Shown one piece after another: positions 29,780 through 38,785 of a stretch of 64,000 nucleotides of DNA. A program made the translations under genes and the position numbers. This DNA comes from Actinobacteria bacterium OK074. Lineage in GTDB: Bacteria; Actinomycetota; Actinomycetes; Streptomycetales; Streptomycetaceae. The stretch is taken from contig LJCV01000263.1 in the NCBI GenBank assembly GCA_001298575.1, forward strand, positions 1 through 64,000, read 5' to 3'. Under the pieces are notes generated by a model. It was not told the origin of the DNA and did no database searches. It saw only the letters and a list, made by a program, of their open reading frames with translations. How positions within the stretch are numbered: position 1 is the stretch's first letter; every line of letters begins with the position of its first letter.

Positions 29780-31057
29780 ATGGCATGGGACTTCTCCACC
29801 GATCCGGAGTTCGAGGAGAAACTGGAGTGGATCCGGTGGTTCCGCGCCGAGCGCGTGGACCCGCTGGACATCCTCTACAAGGACCGGGCCTTCCATCCGG
29901 TCGAGGGCGAACTCGCCCCGATCGTGCGGGCGTTGAAGCAACAGGTGCGCGACCGGGGCCTGTGGGCACCGCATCTGGGACCCGAGCTGGGGGGCCGCGG
30001 CTTCGGTCAGGTGAAGCTGGCGCTCATCAACGAGATCCTCGGCCAGTCCAGTTGGGCCCCGGTCATCTTCGGCACGGCCGCGCCCGACACCGGCAACGCC
30101 GAGATCATCGCCCGCTACGGCACCGAGGAACAGAAGGAGCGCTACCTCCAGCCGCTGCTGGAGGGCGAGTGCTTCTCCTGCTTCTCCATGACCGAACCGC
30201 AGGCGGGCGCCGACCCCACGATGTTCACCACCCGGGCGGTACGGGACGGCGACGACTGGGTCATCACCGGCCGCAAGTTCTTCTCCTCCAACGCGCGCAC
30301 CGCGAGGTTCGTCATCGTGATGGCGGTGACCAACCCCGACGTCAGCCCCTACAAGGGCATGTCGATGTTCCTGGTGCCCAGCGACACCCCCGGCGTCCGC
30401 ATCGAACGCCACCTCGGCATCATGGGCGAGAACAGCGACGAAGGCATGCACGCCCTCATCCAGTACGACGGCGCCCGCGTCCCCGCCGACGCGCTGCTCG
30501 GCGGTGAGGGCCAGGCGTTCGTGATCGCCCAGACCCGGCTGGGCGGCGGGCGCGTCCACCACGCGATGCGGGTCGTCGGCCAGTGCCAGAAGGCGCTCGA
30601 CATGATGGCCGAACGGGCGCTGTCCCGCGAGACGCAGGGCAGCAGGCTCGCCGACAAGCAGCTCGTGCAGGCCGATCTGGCCGACTCCTACGCGCAGTTG
30701 GCCCAGTTCCGGCTGTTCGTGCTGCACACCGCCTGGCAGATCGACAAGTACCAGGACTACAAGCGGGTGCGGAAGGACATCGCCGCCATCAAGTTCCTCA
30801 CCCCCAAGGTGCTGCACGACATCGTCTACCGCTCCATGCACCTGCACGGCGCCCTCGGCGTCTCCAACGAGATGCCCTTCGGCGACATGTGGAACGGAGC
30901 CGCCGTCATGGCGGTCGTCGACGGACCCACCGAGGTCCACAAGGTCACCGTCGCCCGTGACCTGCTGCGCGGCTACGAGGCCGCCCCCGGGCTGTGGCCC
31001 ACCCAGCACCTTCCCTCCCGCCGCGAATGGGCACGCAAGCAGTTGGAGAGCCTGTGA
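29780..31057 (+). CDS. Acyl-CoA dehydrogenase, ACAD10/11 type
   Basis: A 425-residue flavoenzyme that oxidises acyl-CoA. Mid-region motif CFSMTEPQAGADPTMFTT contacts FAD and substrate. VHHAMRVVGQCQKALDMM and the C-terminal DGPTEVHKVTVARDLL are typical of the ACAD10/ACAD11 branch. The next gene, overlapping by 4 nt, is the kinase module that is fused to this dehydrogenase in animal ACAD10/11. There, 4-hydroxyacyl-CoA is phosphorylated and the phosphate then lost during isomerisation. The ATG at 29780 has a modest site (GAGGATC). First gene of the rightward operon under operator A. Confidence 0.88.
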   Translation: MAWDFSTDPEFEEKLEWIRWFRAERVDPLDILYKDRAFHPVEGELAPIVRALKQQVRDRGLWAPHLGPELGGRGFGQVKLALINEILGQSSWAPVIFGTAAPDTGNAEIIARYGTEEQKERYLQPLLEGECFSCFSMTEPQAGADPTMFTTRAVRDGDDWVITGRKFFSSNARTARFVIVMAVTNPDVSPYKGMSMFLVPSDTPGVRIERHLGIMGENSDEGMHALIQYDGARVPADALLGGEGQAFVIAQTRLGGGRVHHAMRVVGQCQKALDMMAERALSRETQGSRLADKQLVQADLADSYAQLAQFRLFVLHTAWQIDKYQDYKRVRKDIAAIKFLTPKVLHDIVYRSMHLHGALGVSNEMPFGDMWNGAAVMAVVDGPTEVHKVTVARDLLRGYEAAPGLWPTQHLPSRREWARKQLESL

Positions 31058-32109
31058 CCGAGACGCCCGCCACCCCCGAGACCCCCGAAGCCGCGCTGGA
31101 CACCGGCGCGCTCGCGCACTGGCTGGACGACCAGGGCATCGCCCCCGGCGAACCCGTCGAGGTGTCGTACATCACCGGCGGCACCTCCAACGACATCTTC
31201 GGCGTGCGGCGCGGCGGGCGCCGGATGGTGCTGCGCAAGCCGCCCCGGAAGGTCCCGCCGGGCCGCAACGAGACCATGTTGCGCGAGTTCCGGGTGCTCA
31301 AGGCGCTCAACGGCACGGACGTGCCGCATCCGGAGGCCATCGCCGTCTGCGACGACACGAGCGTGCTCGGCTCCACCTTCTACCTCATGGACCACGTCGA
31401 CGGCTGGTCGCCGATGAACACCGACGGCTGGGTCGAGCCGTTCGTGAGCGACCTGTCGCTGCGGCCCGGCCTCGCCTACCAACTGGTCGAGGGCATCGCC
31501 AGACTGGGCAACGTCGACTGGCGGGCGCAGGGCCTGGAGGGGTTCGGCCGGCCGGACGGCTTCCACGACCGGCAGGTCGACCGCTGGCTCTCCCACCTCG
31601 CCACGTTCCGGTTCCGCGAGATACCGGGCCTGGACAGCGCCGCCACCTGGCTGCGCGCGCACCGGCCCGGCCACTGGGCGCCCGGGATCATCCACGGCGA
31701 CTACCAGTTCGCGAACGTGATGTTCCGGCACGGCGCCCCGGCCCGGCTCGCGGCGCTGGTCGACTTCGAGATGTCCACCGTCGGCGACCCGCTGCTCGAC
31801 CTCGGCTGGGTGCTGATGGGCTGGCCCGACGCCGACGAGGACCGCACCCGGAAGGGGTACGTCGACTACACCGGCATGCCCGACCGGGCCGACCTGATCG
31901 AGCACTACGCCAAGGTCAGCGGCAAGGACGTCGGCGAGATCGACTACTACGTGATCCTGGCCCGCTTCAAGATGGCCATCGTCCTGGAGGGCGGCTACGC
32001 CCGGCACGTCAAGGGCGAGGGCGGCAACCCCAAGATGGCCTACTACGGCGACGCGGTCCTGGACACGGCGGCCAAGGCGGCCGAACTCGCCGCGACCACC
32101 CGGCTATGA
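31054..32109 (+). CDS. APH-type phosphotransferase, ACAD10/11 kinase-domain homologue
   Basis: A 351-residue kinase-fold protein. The catalytic loop is IIHGDYQFANVMF with catalytic D216, and the metal-binding D237 is in VDFEMSTVGDPLLDL; both are intact. TSNDIFGVRRGGRRMVLRKP supplies the ATP-binding lobe Lys. GTG at 31054 overlaps the dehydrogenase stop (GTGA). In the ACAD10/11 and bacterial levulinate (LvaA) pathways this kinase phosphorylates the 4-hydroxyl of an acyl-CoA, so the pair predicts a 4-hydroxyacyl-CoA intermediate here. The substrate itself is inference. Confidence 0.85.
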   Translation: MTETPATPETPEAALDTGALAHWLDDQGIAPGEPVEVSYITGGTSNDIFGVRRGGRRMVLRKPPRKVPPGRNETMLREFRVLKALNGTDVPHPEAIAVCDDTSVLGSTFYLMDHVDGWSPMNTDGWVEPFVSDLSLRPGLAYQLVEGIARLGNVDWRAQGLEGFGRPDGFHDRQVDRWLSHLATFRFREIPGLDSAATWLRAHRPGHWAPGIIHGDYQFANVMFRHGAPARLAALVDFEMSTVGDPLLDLGWVLMGWPDADEDRTRKGYVDYTGMPDRADLIEHYAKVSGKDVGEIDYYVILARFKMAIVLEGGYARHVKGEGGNPKMAYYGDAVLDTAAKAAELAATTRL

Positions 32110-33050
32110 GAGCGGCCCGCTGCACCGCCGTCGGCGGCCCGGTGACCGTCGAGGAGATACCCGCGCCGCGGGACGGCGGCATCCTCGTCGACGTGCGCTT
32201 CGCCGCGGTGAACTTCGCCGACGTCCTGGTCATCGAGGGGAACTACCAGGTCAAGGCCGAGGTGCCCTTCACCCCGGGCAGCGAGTTCGCGGGCGTCGTC
32301 GCCGAGTCCGCGCACGGCTTCGAGCGGGGCGAACGGGTCTTCGGCTCGACGTTCGTCGGCGCCTTCGCCGAACGGGTGGCCGTCGGCCCCGCCGGACTGA
32401 GCCGCGTCCCCGACGGCATCCCCACCGAACGGGCCGCCGCCTTCGGGGTCGGCCACGCCACCGCGTACGACGCGCTCCGGCTGGTCGCGGGCGTCCGGGC
32501 GGGGGAGCGGGTCGCGGTGCTCGGCGCGGCCGGCGGGGTCGGGCTCGCCGCCGTCGAACTCGCCCCGATCCTCGGCGCCGAGGTCGTCGCCGTCGCCTCC
32601 ACCGCCGCCAAACGCGCCGCCTGCGTCGAACAGGGCGCCCACCTGGCGCTGCCGTACGAGAACCTCAAGCAGGGGCTGCGGGACGCGGGTGGGGCCGACG
32701 TGGTGATCGATCCGGTCGGGGGGCCGCACGCCGAGCAGGCGTTGCGGGCCATGCGCTGGGGCGGGCGGTATGTGAGCGTCGGGTTCGCCGGCGGGGAGAT
32801 CCCGCGGATCCCGCTCAACCTGCCGCTGCTCAAGGGCGTCACGATCCACGGCTTCGACCTCGGCGGCTGGGCGCGCCACCACCGGGACCGGCTCGTCGCC
32901 GCCCGCAAGGAACTGCACGCGCTGTTCGCGGACGGGAAGATCCACCCCCGCGTGCACGCCGTGTACCCGCTCGCCGACGTGGCCGACGCCCTCGCCCTGG
33001 GCCGCGGGGCCATCGGCAAGGTTCTCCTGGAGGTCGCCCGTGGAGTTTGA
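32106..33050 (+). CDS. NADPH:quinone oxidoreductase-like MDR enzyme
   Basis: A 314-residue medium-chain dehydrogenase/reductase. ATG at 32106 overlaps the kinase stop (ATGA). FAAVNFADVLVIEGNYQ and FTPGSEFAGVV are the N-terminal QOR signature; VAVLGAAGGVGLAAVELAPI is the NADPH-binding Rossmann motif; ADVVIDPVGGPHAEQALRAM follows. No zinc-ligand cysteines are present, as in the QOR branch. It probably reduces an enone, enoyl-CoA or quinone-like intermediate. Confidence 0.85.
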   Translation: MRAARCTAVGGPVTVEEIPAPRDGGILVDVRFAAVNFADVLVIEGNYQVKAEVPFTPGSEFAGVVAESAHGFERGERVFGSTFVGAFAERVAVGPAGLSRVPDGIPTERAAAFGVGHATAYDALRLVAGVRAGERVAVLGAAGGVGLAAVELAPILGAEVVAVASTAAKRAACVEQGAHLALPYENLKQGLRDAGGADVVIDPVGGPHAEQALRAMRWGGRYVSVGFAGGEIPRIPLNLPLLKGVTIHGFDLGGWARHHRDRLVAARKELHALFADGKIHPRVHAVYPLADVADALALGRGAIGKVLLEVARGV

Positions 33051-33891
33051 GTTCGACGAGGACCAGCGGCTGTTGCGGCGCATGGTCCGTGAAACCGTCA
33101 CCAAGTCGCGCTCCCAGCCCGAGGACAAGCTCTGGGCCACCTACCTGGAGCTGGGCTGGCTGGAGGCGCCCCCGGTCGAACTGGCCATCGTCCTGGAGGA
33201 GTTGGGGTACGTCGCCGATCCGACGCCGTTCCTGGCCACCGCCACCTGGTTCGCCCCGCTCGCCGGACGGCTGCCGCACGGCTCGGGCACCGGGGTCTTC
33301 GACGGCGAGGGCCGCTTCGTCCTCGACGCCGACCGGGCCGACGAGGTCGCGCTGCTCACCGCCGACGGCGTCGTCGTACGGGACGGCAAGGAACTGGCGG
33401 CCGAGCGGCTGTCGGTGTTCGACCCGACCCTGCACGTCGCCCGGGTGGAGGTGCCGGATCTGGTCGCCGGGGTGCCGGAGCTGGCCCTGATGGGCCTGGC
33501 CGTCACCACGGTCGGCAGCTGCCGGCGCATCCTGGACCTGGTGGTCGCCCATGTGAAGGAGCGACACCAGTTCGGCGTGCCCATCGGCTCGTTCCAGGCC
33601 GTCAAGCACAAGGCCGCCGACATGTACGTCGCCATCGAACGCGCCAAGGTGCTCGCCTACTTCTCCGCGCTCACCATCGCCGAGGACGACCCGCGCCGCG
33701 GCCGGGCCGCCGCGATGGCCAAGGCCGCCGCCGGGGACTGCCAACGGGTCTGCTTCCAGAACGGGTTCCAGCTGTTCGGCGCCATGGGCTACACCTGGGA
33801 GAACGAGTTGCAGATCCATCTCAAGCGGGCCAAGGCCGGGGACCTGCTCCTCGGCACGGCGTCCCGGCACAGGAAGGCGCTGCTGGCATGA
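33040..33891 (+). CDS. Acyl-CoA dehydrogenase, short subunit of a heteromeric pair
   Basis: A 283-residue ACAD-like protein, about 100 residues shorter than usual and lacking most of the FAD/substrate middle domain; it keeps the C-terminal helical part (VKERHQFGVPIGSFQAVKHK, ADMYVAIERAKVLAYF). Start at GTG 33040 overlaps the QOR gene by 11 nt, and its end overlaps the next ACAD by 4 nt. Short-plus-full pairs of this type form alpha2beta2 dehydrogenases in steroid side-chain degradation (ChsE/FadE pairs). With the neighbour at 33888, a bulky CoA substrate is likely. Confidence 0.85.
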   Translation: MEFEFDEDQRLLRRMVRETVTKSRSQPEDKLWATYLELGWLEAPPVELAIVLEELGYVADPTPFLATATWFAPLAGRLPHGSGTGVFDGEGRFVLDADRADEVALLTADGVVVRDGKELAAERLSVFDPTLHVARVEVPDLVAGVPELALMGLAVTTVGSCRRILDLVVAHVKERHQFGVPIGSFQAVKHKAADMYVAIERAKVLAYFSALTIAEDDPRRGRAAAMAKAAAGDCQRVCFQNGFQLFGAMGYTWENELQIHLKRAKAGDLLLGTASRHRKALLA

Positions 33892-35036
33892 GACTGGCCC
33901 CCGACCCCGAGGTCGAGAAGTTCCGCGCCGACTTCAGCGCCTTCCTCGACGCCAACCTGCCCACCCCGGAAGAGGCCGCGGTCCGCCCCAGATCCAGCGC
34001 GGACATGCCCGACTGGGCCCGGCGCTGGCAGCGCAAGCTCTTCGACGCGGGCTGGCTGCTGCCCGCCCAGCCGCCCGAGTACGGCGGCCGCAACGCGAGC
34101 CTGCCCCAAGTGGTCGCGCATCTGGAGGAGTTGTCCCGGCGGCGGATCTACCACAGCTTCAACCCGCAGGGCCTCAACATCATCGCGGCCTCGCTGCTGA
34201 CCTTCGGCACCGAGGAACAGAAACAGCGCTGGGCGGTGCCGCTGCTGCGGGGCGAGATCACCGCGTCGCTCGGCATGAGTGAGCCGGGCGCCGGGTCCGA
34301 CCTGGCCGGGCTGCGCACCCGCGCGGCCCTGGAGGGCGACCACTTCGTCGTCAACGGGCAGAAGGTGTGGACCTCGGGCGCGCACGACGCCGACGTCCTG
34401 CTCACGTTCGTCCGCACCGACCCCGAGGCACCCAAGCACAAGGGCATCAGCGTCCTGCTGATCCCCACCGACTCCGAGGGCCTGGTACGGCGGCCCTTCG
34501 GGTCGATCGCCGCGCCCGACGACCACGACTTCAACGAGGTGTTCTTCACCGACGTCCGGGTGCCGAAGGAGAACCTCGTCGGCCCCCTCAACGAGGGCTG
34601 GCGGGTGGCGGGCGGCTCGCTCGGGCACGAACGCACCCTGCTGTGGGTGCACTACGCCGAGCGGATGGACAGCCTGATCCAGGACGCGGCCTGCGACGAG
34701 GAGTGGTACGCGACGCTCCAAATGGACGTCCAGGCACTGCGGTTGCTCGGCTACCGGCTGCTCGCGCCGGACCGCAACCCGGTGGAGATCTCGGTGCTCA
34801 AGCTGTTCGGCTCCGAGGCCGCGCAGAACGCCGAACTGCACGCCCTCGAACAGCACGGGGCCGAGTCGCTGCTCCATCCGGCGCGGACGGGGCCGTACAC
34901 CCACATGAACCTGGAGACCTTCATCGCCAGCTGGTTCGAGCGGTACGCGCGCAGCTTCGGCGGGACCATCGCCGGCGGCACCTCGGAGATCCAGCGCAAC
35001 ATCATCGCCGAACGCATCCTCGGCCTGCCCCGCTAG
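33888..35036 (+). CDS. Acyl-CoA dehydrogenase, large subunit of the pair
   Basis: A 382-residue ACAD: SLGMSEPGAGSDLAGLRTRA (FAD/substrate motif), VNGQKVWTSGAHDADVLLTF, and the C-terminal FGGTIAGGTSEIQRNIIAER. ATG at 33888 overlaps the short-subunit stop (ATGA). Overlap and order match the FadE26/27- and FadE28/29-type heteromers of actinobacterial steroid catabolism, where each subunit supplies part of the active site. The true substrate is unknown. Confidence 0.88.
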   Translation: MRLAPDPEVEKFRADFSAFLDANLPTPEEAAVRPRSSADMPDWARRWQRKLFDAGWLLPAQPPEYGGRNASLPQVVAHLEELSRRRIYHSFNPQGLNIIAASLLTFGTEEQKQRWAVPLLRGEITASLGMSEPGAGSDLAGLRTRAALEGDHFVVNGQKVWTSGAHDADVLLTFVRTDPEAPKHKGISVLLIPTDSEGLVRRPFGSIAAPDDHDFNEVFFTDVRVPKENLVGPLNEGWRVAGGSLGHERTLLWVHYAERMDSLIQDAACDEEWYATLQMDVQALRLLGYRLLAPDRNPVEISVLKLFGSEAAQNAELHALEQHGAESLLHPARTGPYTHMNLETFIASWFERYARSFGGTIAGGTSEIQRNIIAERILGLPR

Positions 35037-35102
35037 CGCCGCCGGGCCGAACAACGCCAGCAGACCAGACAGACCCGACAGAGCCGACGGAAGACGGGAA
35101 CC

Positions 35103-35903
35103 ATGGCAGATACGGACGACATCCTGTACGAGGTCGACGACAGGGTCGCGGTCATCACCCTGAACCGGCCCGAGGTCGCCAACGCCCAGAACGCGGCCCT
35201 CCTGGACGCGTTGGACGAGGCATGGCGCCGGGCCGCCGCCGACGAGGAGGTCAAGGTGATCCTCCTCAAGGGCAACGGGAAGCACTTCTCCTCCGGGCAC
35301 GACCTCAAGGACCGCTGGCCCGCCCCGAACGAGATCACCCTGGAGTGGATCTACAACGCGGAGTCCCGCCGGTACCTGGAGTACACGCTGCGCTGGCGCA
35401 ACGTGCCCAAGCCGTCGATCGCCGCCGTCCAGGGCAAGTGCATCGCGGGCGGCCTCATGCTGGTGTGGCCCTGCGACCTGATCGTGGCCGCCGAGAACGC
35501 CGAGTTCTCCGACCCGGTGGTGCACATGGGCATCGGCGGCGTCGAATACCACGGCCACACCTGGGAGTTGGGGCCGCGCAAGGCCAAGGAGATCCTGTTC
35601 ACGGGGCGGGCCGTGACCGCCGAGGAGGCGGAGAAGGTCGGCATGGTCAACCGGGTCGTACCGCTGGACCGGCTCGGCACCGAGGCCATGGAACTGGCGC
35701 GGCAGATCGCGCGGATGCCGTCCTTCGGGCTGCGGCAGGCCAAACGGGCCGTCAACCAGAGCCTCGACGTACAGGGCTTCTACGCGGCGATCCAGTCGGT
35801 GTTCGACATCCACGAGACCGGGCACGGCAACGCGCTGAGCGTGAGCGGCTATCCGATCCTCACGCAGCTGGACGACATGAAGGAACGGCTCAAGAAGCAG
35901 TAG
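35103..35903 (+). CDS. Enoyl-CoA hydratase/isomerase (crotonase) family
   Basis: A 266-residue crotonase-fold enzyme. The oxyanion-hole segments FSSGHDLKDRW and AVQGKCIAGGLMLVWPCDLI are visible. In the second half, PVVHMGIGGVEYHGHTWELG carries different residues from the canonical hydratase Glu pair, so hydration, isomerisation and C-C bond hydrolysis all remain possible. ATG at 35103 with GGGAA upstream. Last gene of the rightward operon, followed by a very strong hairpin. Confidence 0.85.
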   Translation: MADTDDILYEVDDRVAVITLNRPEVANAQNAALLDALDEAWRRAAADEEVKVILLKGNGKHFSSGHDLKDRWPAPNEITLEWIYNAESRRYLEYTLRWRNVPKPSIAAVQGKCIAGGLMLVWPCDLIVAAENAEFSDPVVHMGIGGVEYHGHTWELGPRKAKEILFTGRAVTAEEAEKVGMVNRVVPLDRLGTEAMELARQIARMPSFGLRQAKRAVNQSLDVQGFYAAIQSVFDIHETGHGNALSVSGYPILTQLDDMKERLKKQ

Positions 35904-35906
35904 GGC

Positions 35907-35964
35907 AACGGCAGTTCGTCCCGGTGCGCGATTGACTCGCCGCGCACCGGGACGAACTGCCGTT
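35907..35964. terminator. 24-bp hairpin, convergent terminator
   Basis: AACGGCAGTTCGTCCCGG plus TGCGCG (35907-35930) pairs perfectly with 35941-35964 over a 10-nt loop. It separates the rightward acyl-CoA dehydrogenase operon from the leftward Rieske operon and should stop transcription from both sides. Confidence 0.9.
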
Positions 35965-35978
35965 TGCCTGCCGAGCCG

Positions 35979-37202
35979 TTACCCCCGCTCGTCGCGGAAG
36001 ACCTTGCCCCCCTTCATCACGAACCGGACGTCCGACGTCACCGAGATGTCCTCCAGCGGGTTGCCCGGCACCGCGATCAGATCGGCCAGCAGCCCCGGCG
36101 CGATCCGGCCGCGGTCCTCGGCGTCGATGAGTTCGGCCGCGTTGACGGTGGCCGCGCGCAGTACCTCCAGCGGGGTCATGCCGCGCTGGACCAGGGCGAT
36201 CAGTTCCTGGGCGCCGCGGCCGTGCGGGATGGCCGGGGCGTCCGTGCCGACCGCCATCCGCACGCCCGCCTTGAGCGCCTTGGCGACCACGCCCTGGGCG
36301 CGGGGGAAGATCTCCGCGGCCTTGTCCCGCAGTTCCGGGGCCGCGTGGGAGATGTCCATGTACTCGGTCAGGGCGGTCGTCGGCACCAGGAAGGTGCCGC
36401 GCTCGGCCATCAGGGCGATGGTGTCGTCGTCGAGCAGGAAGCCGTGCTCGATGCAGTCGATGCCCGCCTCCACCGCGGCCCGCACCGCCTCGGCGCCGTG
36501 GGTGTGCGCCGCGACCTTCAGGCCGCGCCGGTGGGCCTCGTCGACGATGGCGCGGAACTCCTCGTCGGAGTAGTGCTGCGCGCCGGGGGTGCCGGTGTGC
36601 GACATGACGCCCCCGGACGCGCAGACCTTGATGAGCCGGGCGCCGTGCTTGATCTGGTAGCGGACGGCCTTGCGGACCTCGTCGACGCCGTTGGCGATGC
36701 CCTCCTCCAGGGACAGCGGCATGATGCCGGGCGCGTACGCGGCGAACATCGTGGGGTCCAGATGGCCGCCGGTCGGCGTGATGGCGTGGCCGGCCGGGAC
36801 GATCCGGGGGCCGTCGATCCAGCCCGCGTCGATGGCCTTGGCCAGGGCCACGTCGAGGAGGTAGCCGCCCGTCTTCACGAACAGGCCCAGATTGCGCACG
36901 GTGGTGAACCCGGAGCGCAGGGTCCGGCGGGCGTTGCCCACCGCGCGCAGCATGCGCAGCGGGGGATCGTCCTGGACGGGGGAGAGCCCCGGGATCTCGC
37001 CCCGGCCGCCCATCAGGAGGTTGACCTCCATGTCCATGAGACCGGGCAGCAGGGTGACGTCCCCCAGGTCGAGGACCTCACCCCCCGGTGCCTGCCCGGC
37101 ACCGGGGGACACGATGCGGTCGCCGTCCACGACGACCGCACCCGGCTGTTCGATCTCCCCGGTCTCGACGTGCAGCACACGCGCGGCCTTGAGTGTGAGC
37201 AC
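35979..37202 (-). CDS. Amidohydrolase-superfamily protein with altered metal motif
   Basis: A 407-residue TIM-barrel amidohydrolase of the imidazolonepropionase/Xaa-Pro dipeptidase type. The first metal motif, normally HxH after PGLxD, reads LLPGLMDMEVNLL, so both histidines are replaced (E59, N61); I checked the codons. The other expected ligands look intact: Lys in ARLIKVCASGGV, His in AAHTHGAEAV, His in CIEHGF, and Asp in VGTDAPAIPHG. It may use one metal, a different ligand set, or be a non-classical hydrolase or lactonase. GTG start at 37202, 6 nt after the preceding gene. Last gene of the Rieske operon. Confidence 0.85.
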   Translation of the reverse strand: MLTLKAARVLHVETGEIEQPGAVVVDGDRIVSPGAGQAPGGEVLDLGDVTLLPGLMDMEVNLLMGGRGEIPGLSPVQDDPPLRMLRAVGNARRTLRSGFTTVRNLGLFVKTGGYLLDVALAKAIDAGWIDGPRIVPAGHAITPTGGHLDPTMFAAYAPGIMPLSLEEGIANGVDEVRKAVRYQIKHGARLIKVCASGGVMSHTGTPGAQHYSDEEFRAIVDEAHRRGLKVAAHTHGAEAVRAAVEAGIDCIEHGFLLDDDTIALMAERGTFLVPTTALTEYMDISHAAPELRDKAAEIFPRAQGVVAKALKAGVRMAVGTDAPAIPHGRGAQELIALVQRGMTPLEVLRAATVNAAELIDAEDRGRIAPGLLADLIAVPGNPLEDISVTSDVRFVMKGGKVFRDERG

Positions 37203-37208
37203 GGCGGA

Positions 37209-37529
37209 TCAGACCTTCGGTTCGACGACGAGGTCCATGTAGGCGGCGCCGCTGTCCGGCACCCGGGCCTGCTTCCACACCTCGACCGGGAACGACACGT
37301 TGACCAGGGAGAACATCAGGAGCAGCAGGTTGCGCTCCGGATCCGGCAGTTCGTCCAGCGCCCACTTGTCGAGGTGGTCGGCGGCCTTCTCCAGCAGCGG
37401 GAAGGCGACGTCGTAGAACGCCTGCATCTCCTCCATGGAGCTGGCCAGGCGCTTGCTGTAGCGCTCGCGCTCGGACTCCAGCACCCACGCGGTGAACGGT
37501 TCGAGTGCCGCGAACTCACTGGGCAGCAT
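37209..37529 (-). CDS. Small conserved-looking protein coupled to the Rieske oxygenase
   Basis: A 106-residue, mostly helical protein (EPFTAWVLESERERYSKRLA, EEMQAFYDVAFPLLEKAADH, PDPERNLLLLMFSLVNVSFP). No cofactor motif. ATG at 37529 overlaps the end of the oxygenase by 14 nt, implying translational coupling and possibly a complex. Too short and too helical for a typical ring-hydroxylating beta subunit (NTF2 fold, ~160 aa). Unknown function; an accessory subunit of the oxygenase is the leading guess. Confidence 0.7.
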   Translation of the reverse strand: MLPSEFAALEPFTAWVLESERERYSKRLASSMEEMQAFYDVAFPLLEKAADHLDKWALDELPDPERNLLLLMFSLVNVSFPVEVWKQARVPDSGAAYMDLVVEPKV

Positions 37530-38781
37530 CGGTGTGCTCCTTGACGTAGTCGGCGACCGTCTTGTGCAGGTGACGCAGCAGCAACTCCTGGTCGCAGAGC
37601 GGGAAATCGGAGACGACCCGGCTCTTGAGCATCGTCTGGGTGGCCTCCAGCGTGTTGCCGTCCTGGAGCGCGTACTCCTTGAACGTCACCGCCGCCAGCT
37701 CCTGCTTCAGCCGCTCGCGCGCGGTCTTGGCCGGCACGAAGTACAGGTTGGCCTCGAAGAGGTGCTTGTCCACGCCCGTCGGCCAGTAGTGGTACGTCAG
37801 GTACCAGCCCGGCTTCCAGATCAGCAGGGTCATGTTGGGGAAGAACTCGAAGGAATCGTTGCCCCACGCCCGGTGTCCGCCCGGGTTCAGGCCCGGCGGC
37901 AGCTGGTCGAGGCCCTCGATGTCGGGCGCCTCCCAGGGGCCGAACAGACCGCTGCGCAGCACCCGTTCGACGGGCTTGACGATGCTCAGGTCCTTCGGCG
38001 GCGCCATGCCGCCCCAGGACGAGATCATCGAGTGCGGGCTGTGGATCTCGTAGTGCAGCGCCTCGTAGCCGACGTTGAAGAGCTTCTGGGCCTCGTCCCT
38101 GACGGCCTGCTTCATGTGCAGGACGGGGGCGTGGTAGAACTCCGCGAACGCGTCGATGAACAGCTTCCAGTTGCTGCCGATCTCGGCCTTGTAGGTGAAG
38201 ACCTCGGTCATCTCGTGGAAGGGGTAGCCCTCCAGGCCCTTGGCGAGTTCGCCCAGGTACTCCTTGAGCGGCTGCGCGTTCGGGTCCAGGTTGACGAAGA
38301 CGAAGCCTTCCCAGGTCTCGCAGCGCACCTGCTTGAGGCCGTACTGGCCCTTGTCCAGGTCGAAGAACTCCTGCTCCTGCTGGACGAAGGTGAGTTCGCC
38401 CGCCAGGTCGTAGCGCCAGGCGTGGTACTTGCAGGTGAACTGGCGGCAGGTGCCCTTGACCTCTTCGCCCGGGTAGTCGTTCCAGACCAGCTTGTTGCCG
38501 CGGTGGCGGCAGAGGTTGTGGAAGGCGCGGACCTCCTGGTCCTTGCCCCGCACGATGATCAACGAGGTGTCCGCGACCGCGAGTTCCTTCGTGAAGTAGC
38601 TGCCGGTCTTCGGGACCTGCTCGATCCGGCCGACGTTCAGCCAGGTCTTCTTGAAGACCGCCTCCTTCTCCGCCTGGTAGTAGGCGGGGTCGATGGAGTC
38701 CTCGTAGTTGACCGGGCCGGTGCCCAGTTCGGGGTAGTTCTCGGTCCAGCTTCCGGCCGCCGGTTTGGCGAAGTGTGGCAT
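37516..38781 (-). CDS. Rieske non-heme iron oxygenase, alpha subunit
   Basis: A 421-residue ring-hydroxylating-type oxygenase. Rieske [2Fe-2S] ligands are C91-x-H93 in NLCRHRGN and C117-xx-H120 in CKYHAWRYD. The catalytic iron site shows the bridging acid and histidines in FIDAFAEFYHAPVLH (E214, H217, H222). Electrons must come from a separate reductase; the KshB-like protein at 52221 is under the same operator type. The size suits a homotrimeric monooxygenase or dioxygenase. ATG at 38781, 22 nt from operator B. The substrate is unknown; steroid-, terpene- or aromatic-type rings are typical of the group. Confidence 0.92.
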   Translation of the reverse strand: MPHFAKPAAGSWTENYPELGTGPVNYEDSIDPAYYQAEKEAVFKKTWLNVGRIEQVPKTGSYFTKELAVADTSLIIVRGKDQEVRAFHNLCRHRGNKLVWNDYPGEEVKGTCRQFTCKYHAWRYDLAGELTFVQQEQEFFDLDKGQYGLKQVRCETWEGFVFVNLDPNAQPLKEYLGELAKGLEGYPFHEMTEVFTYKAEIGSNWKLFIDAFAEFYHAPVLHMKQAVRDEAQKLFNVGYEALHYEIHSPHSMISSWGGMAPPKDLSIVKPVERVLRSGLFGPWEAPDIEGLDQLPPGLNPGGHRAWGNDSFEFFPNMTLLIWKPGWYLTYHYWPTGVDKHLFEANLYFVPAKTARERLKQELAAVTFKEYALQDGNTLEATQTMLKSRVVSDFPLCDQELLLRHLHKTVADYVKEHTDAAQ

Positions 38782-38785
38782 GGGA

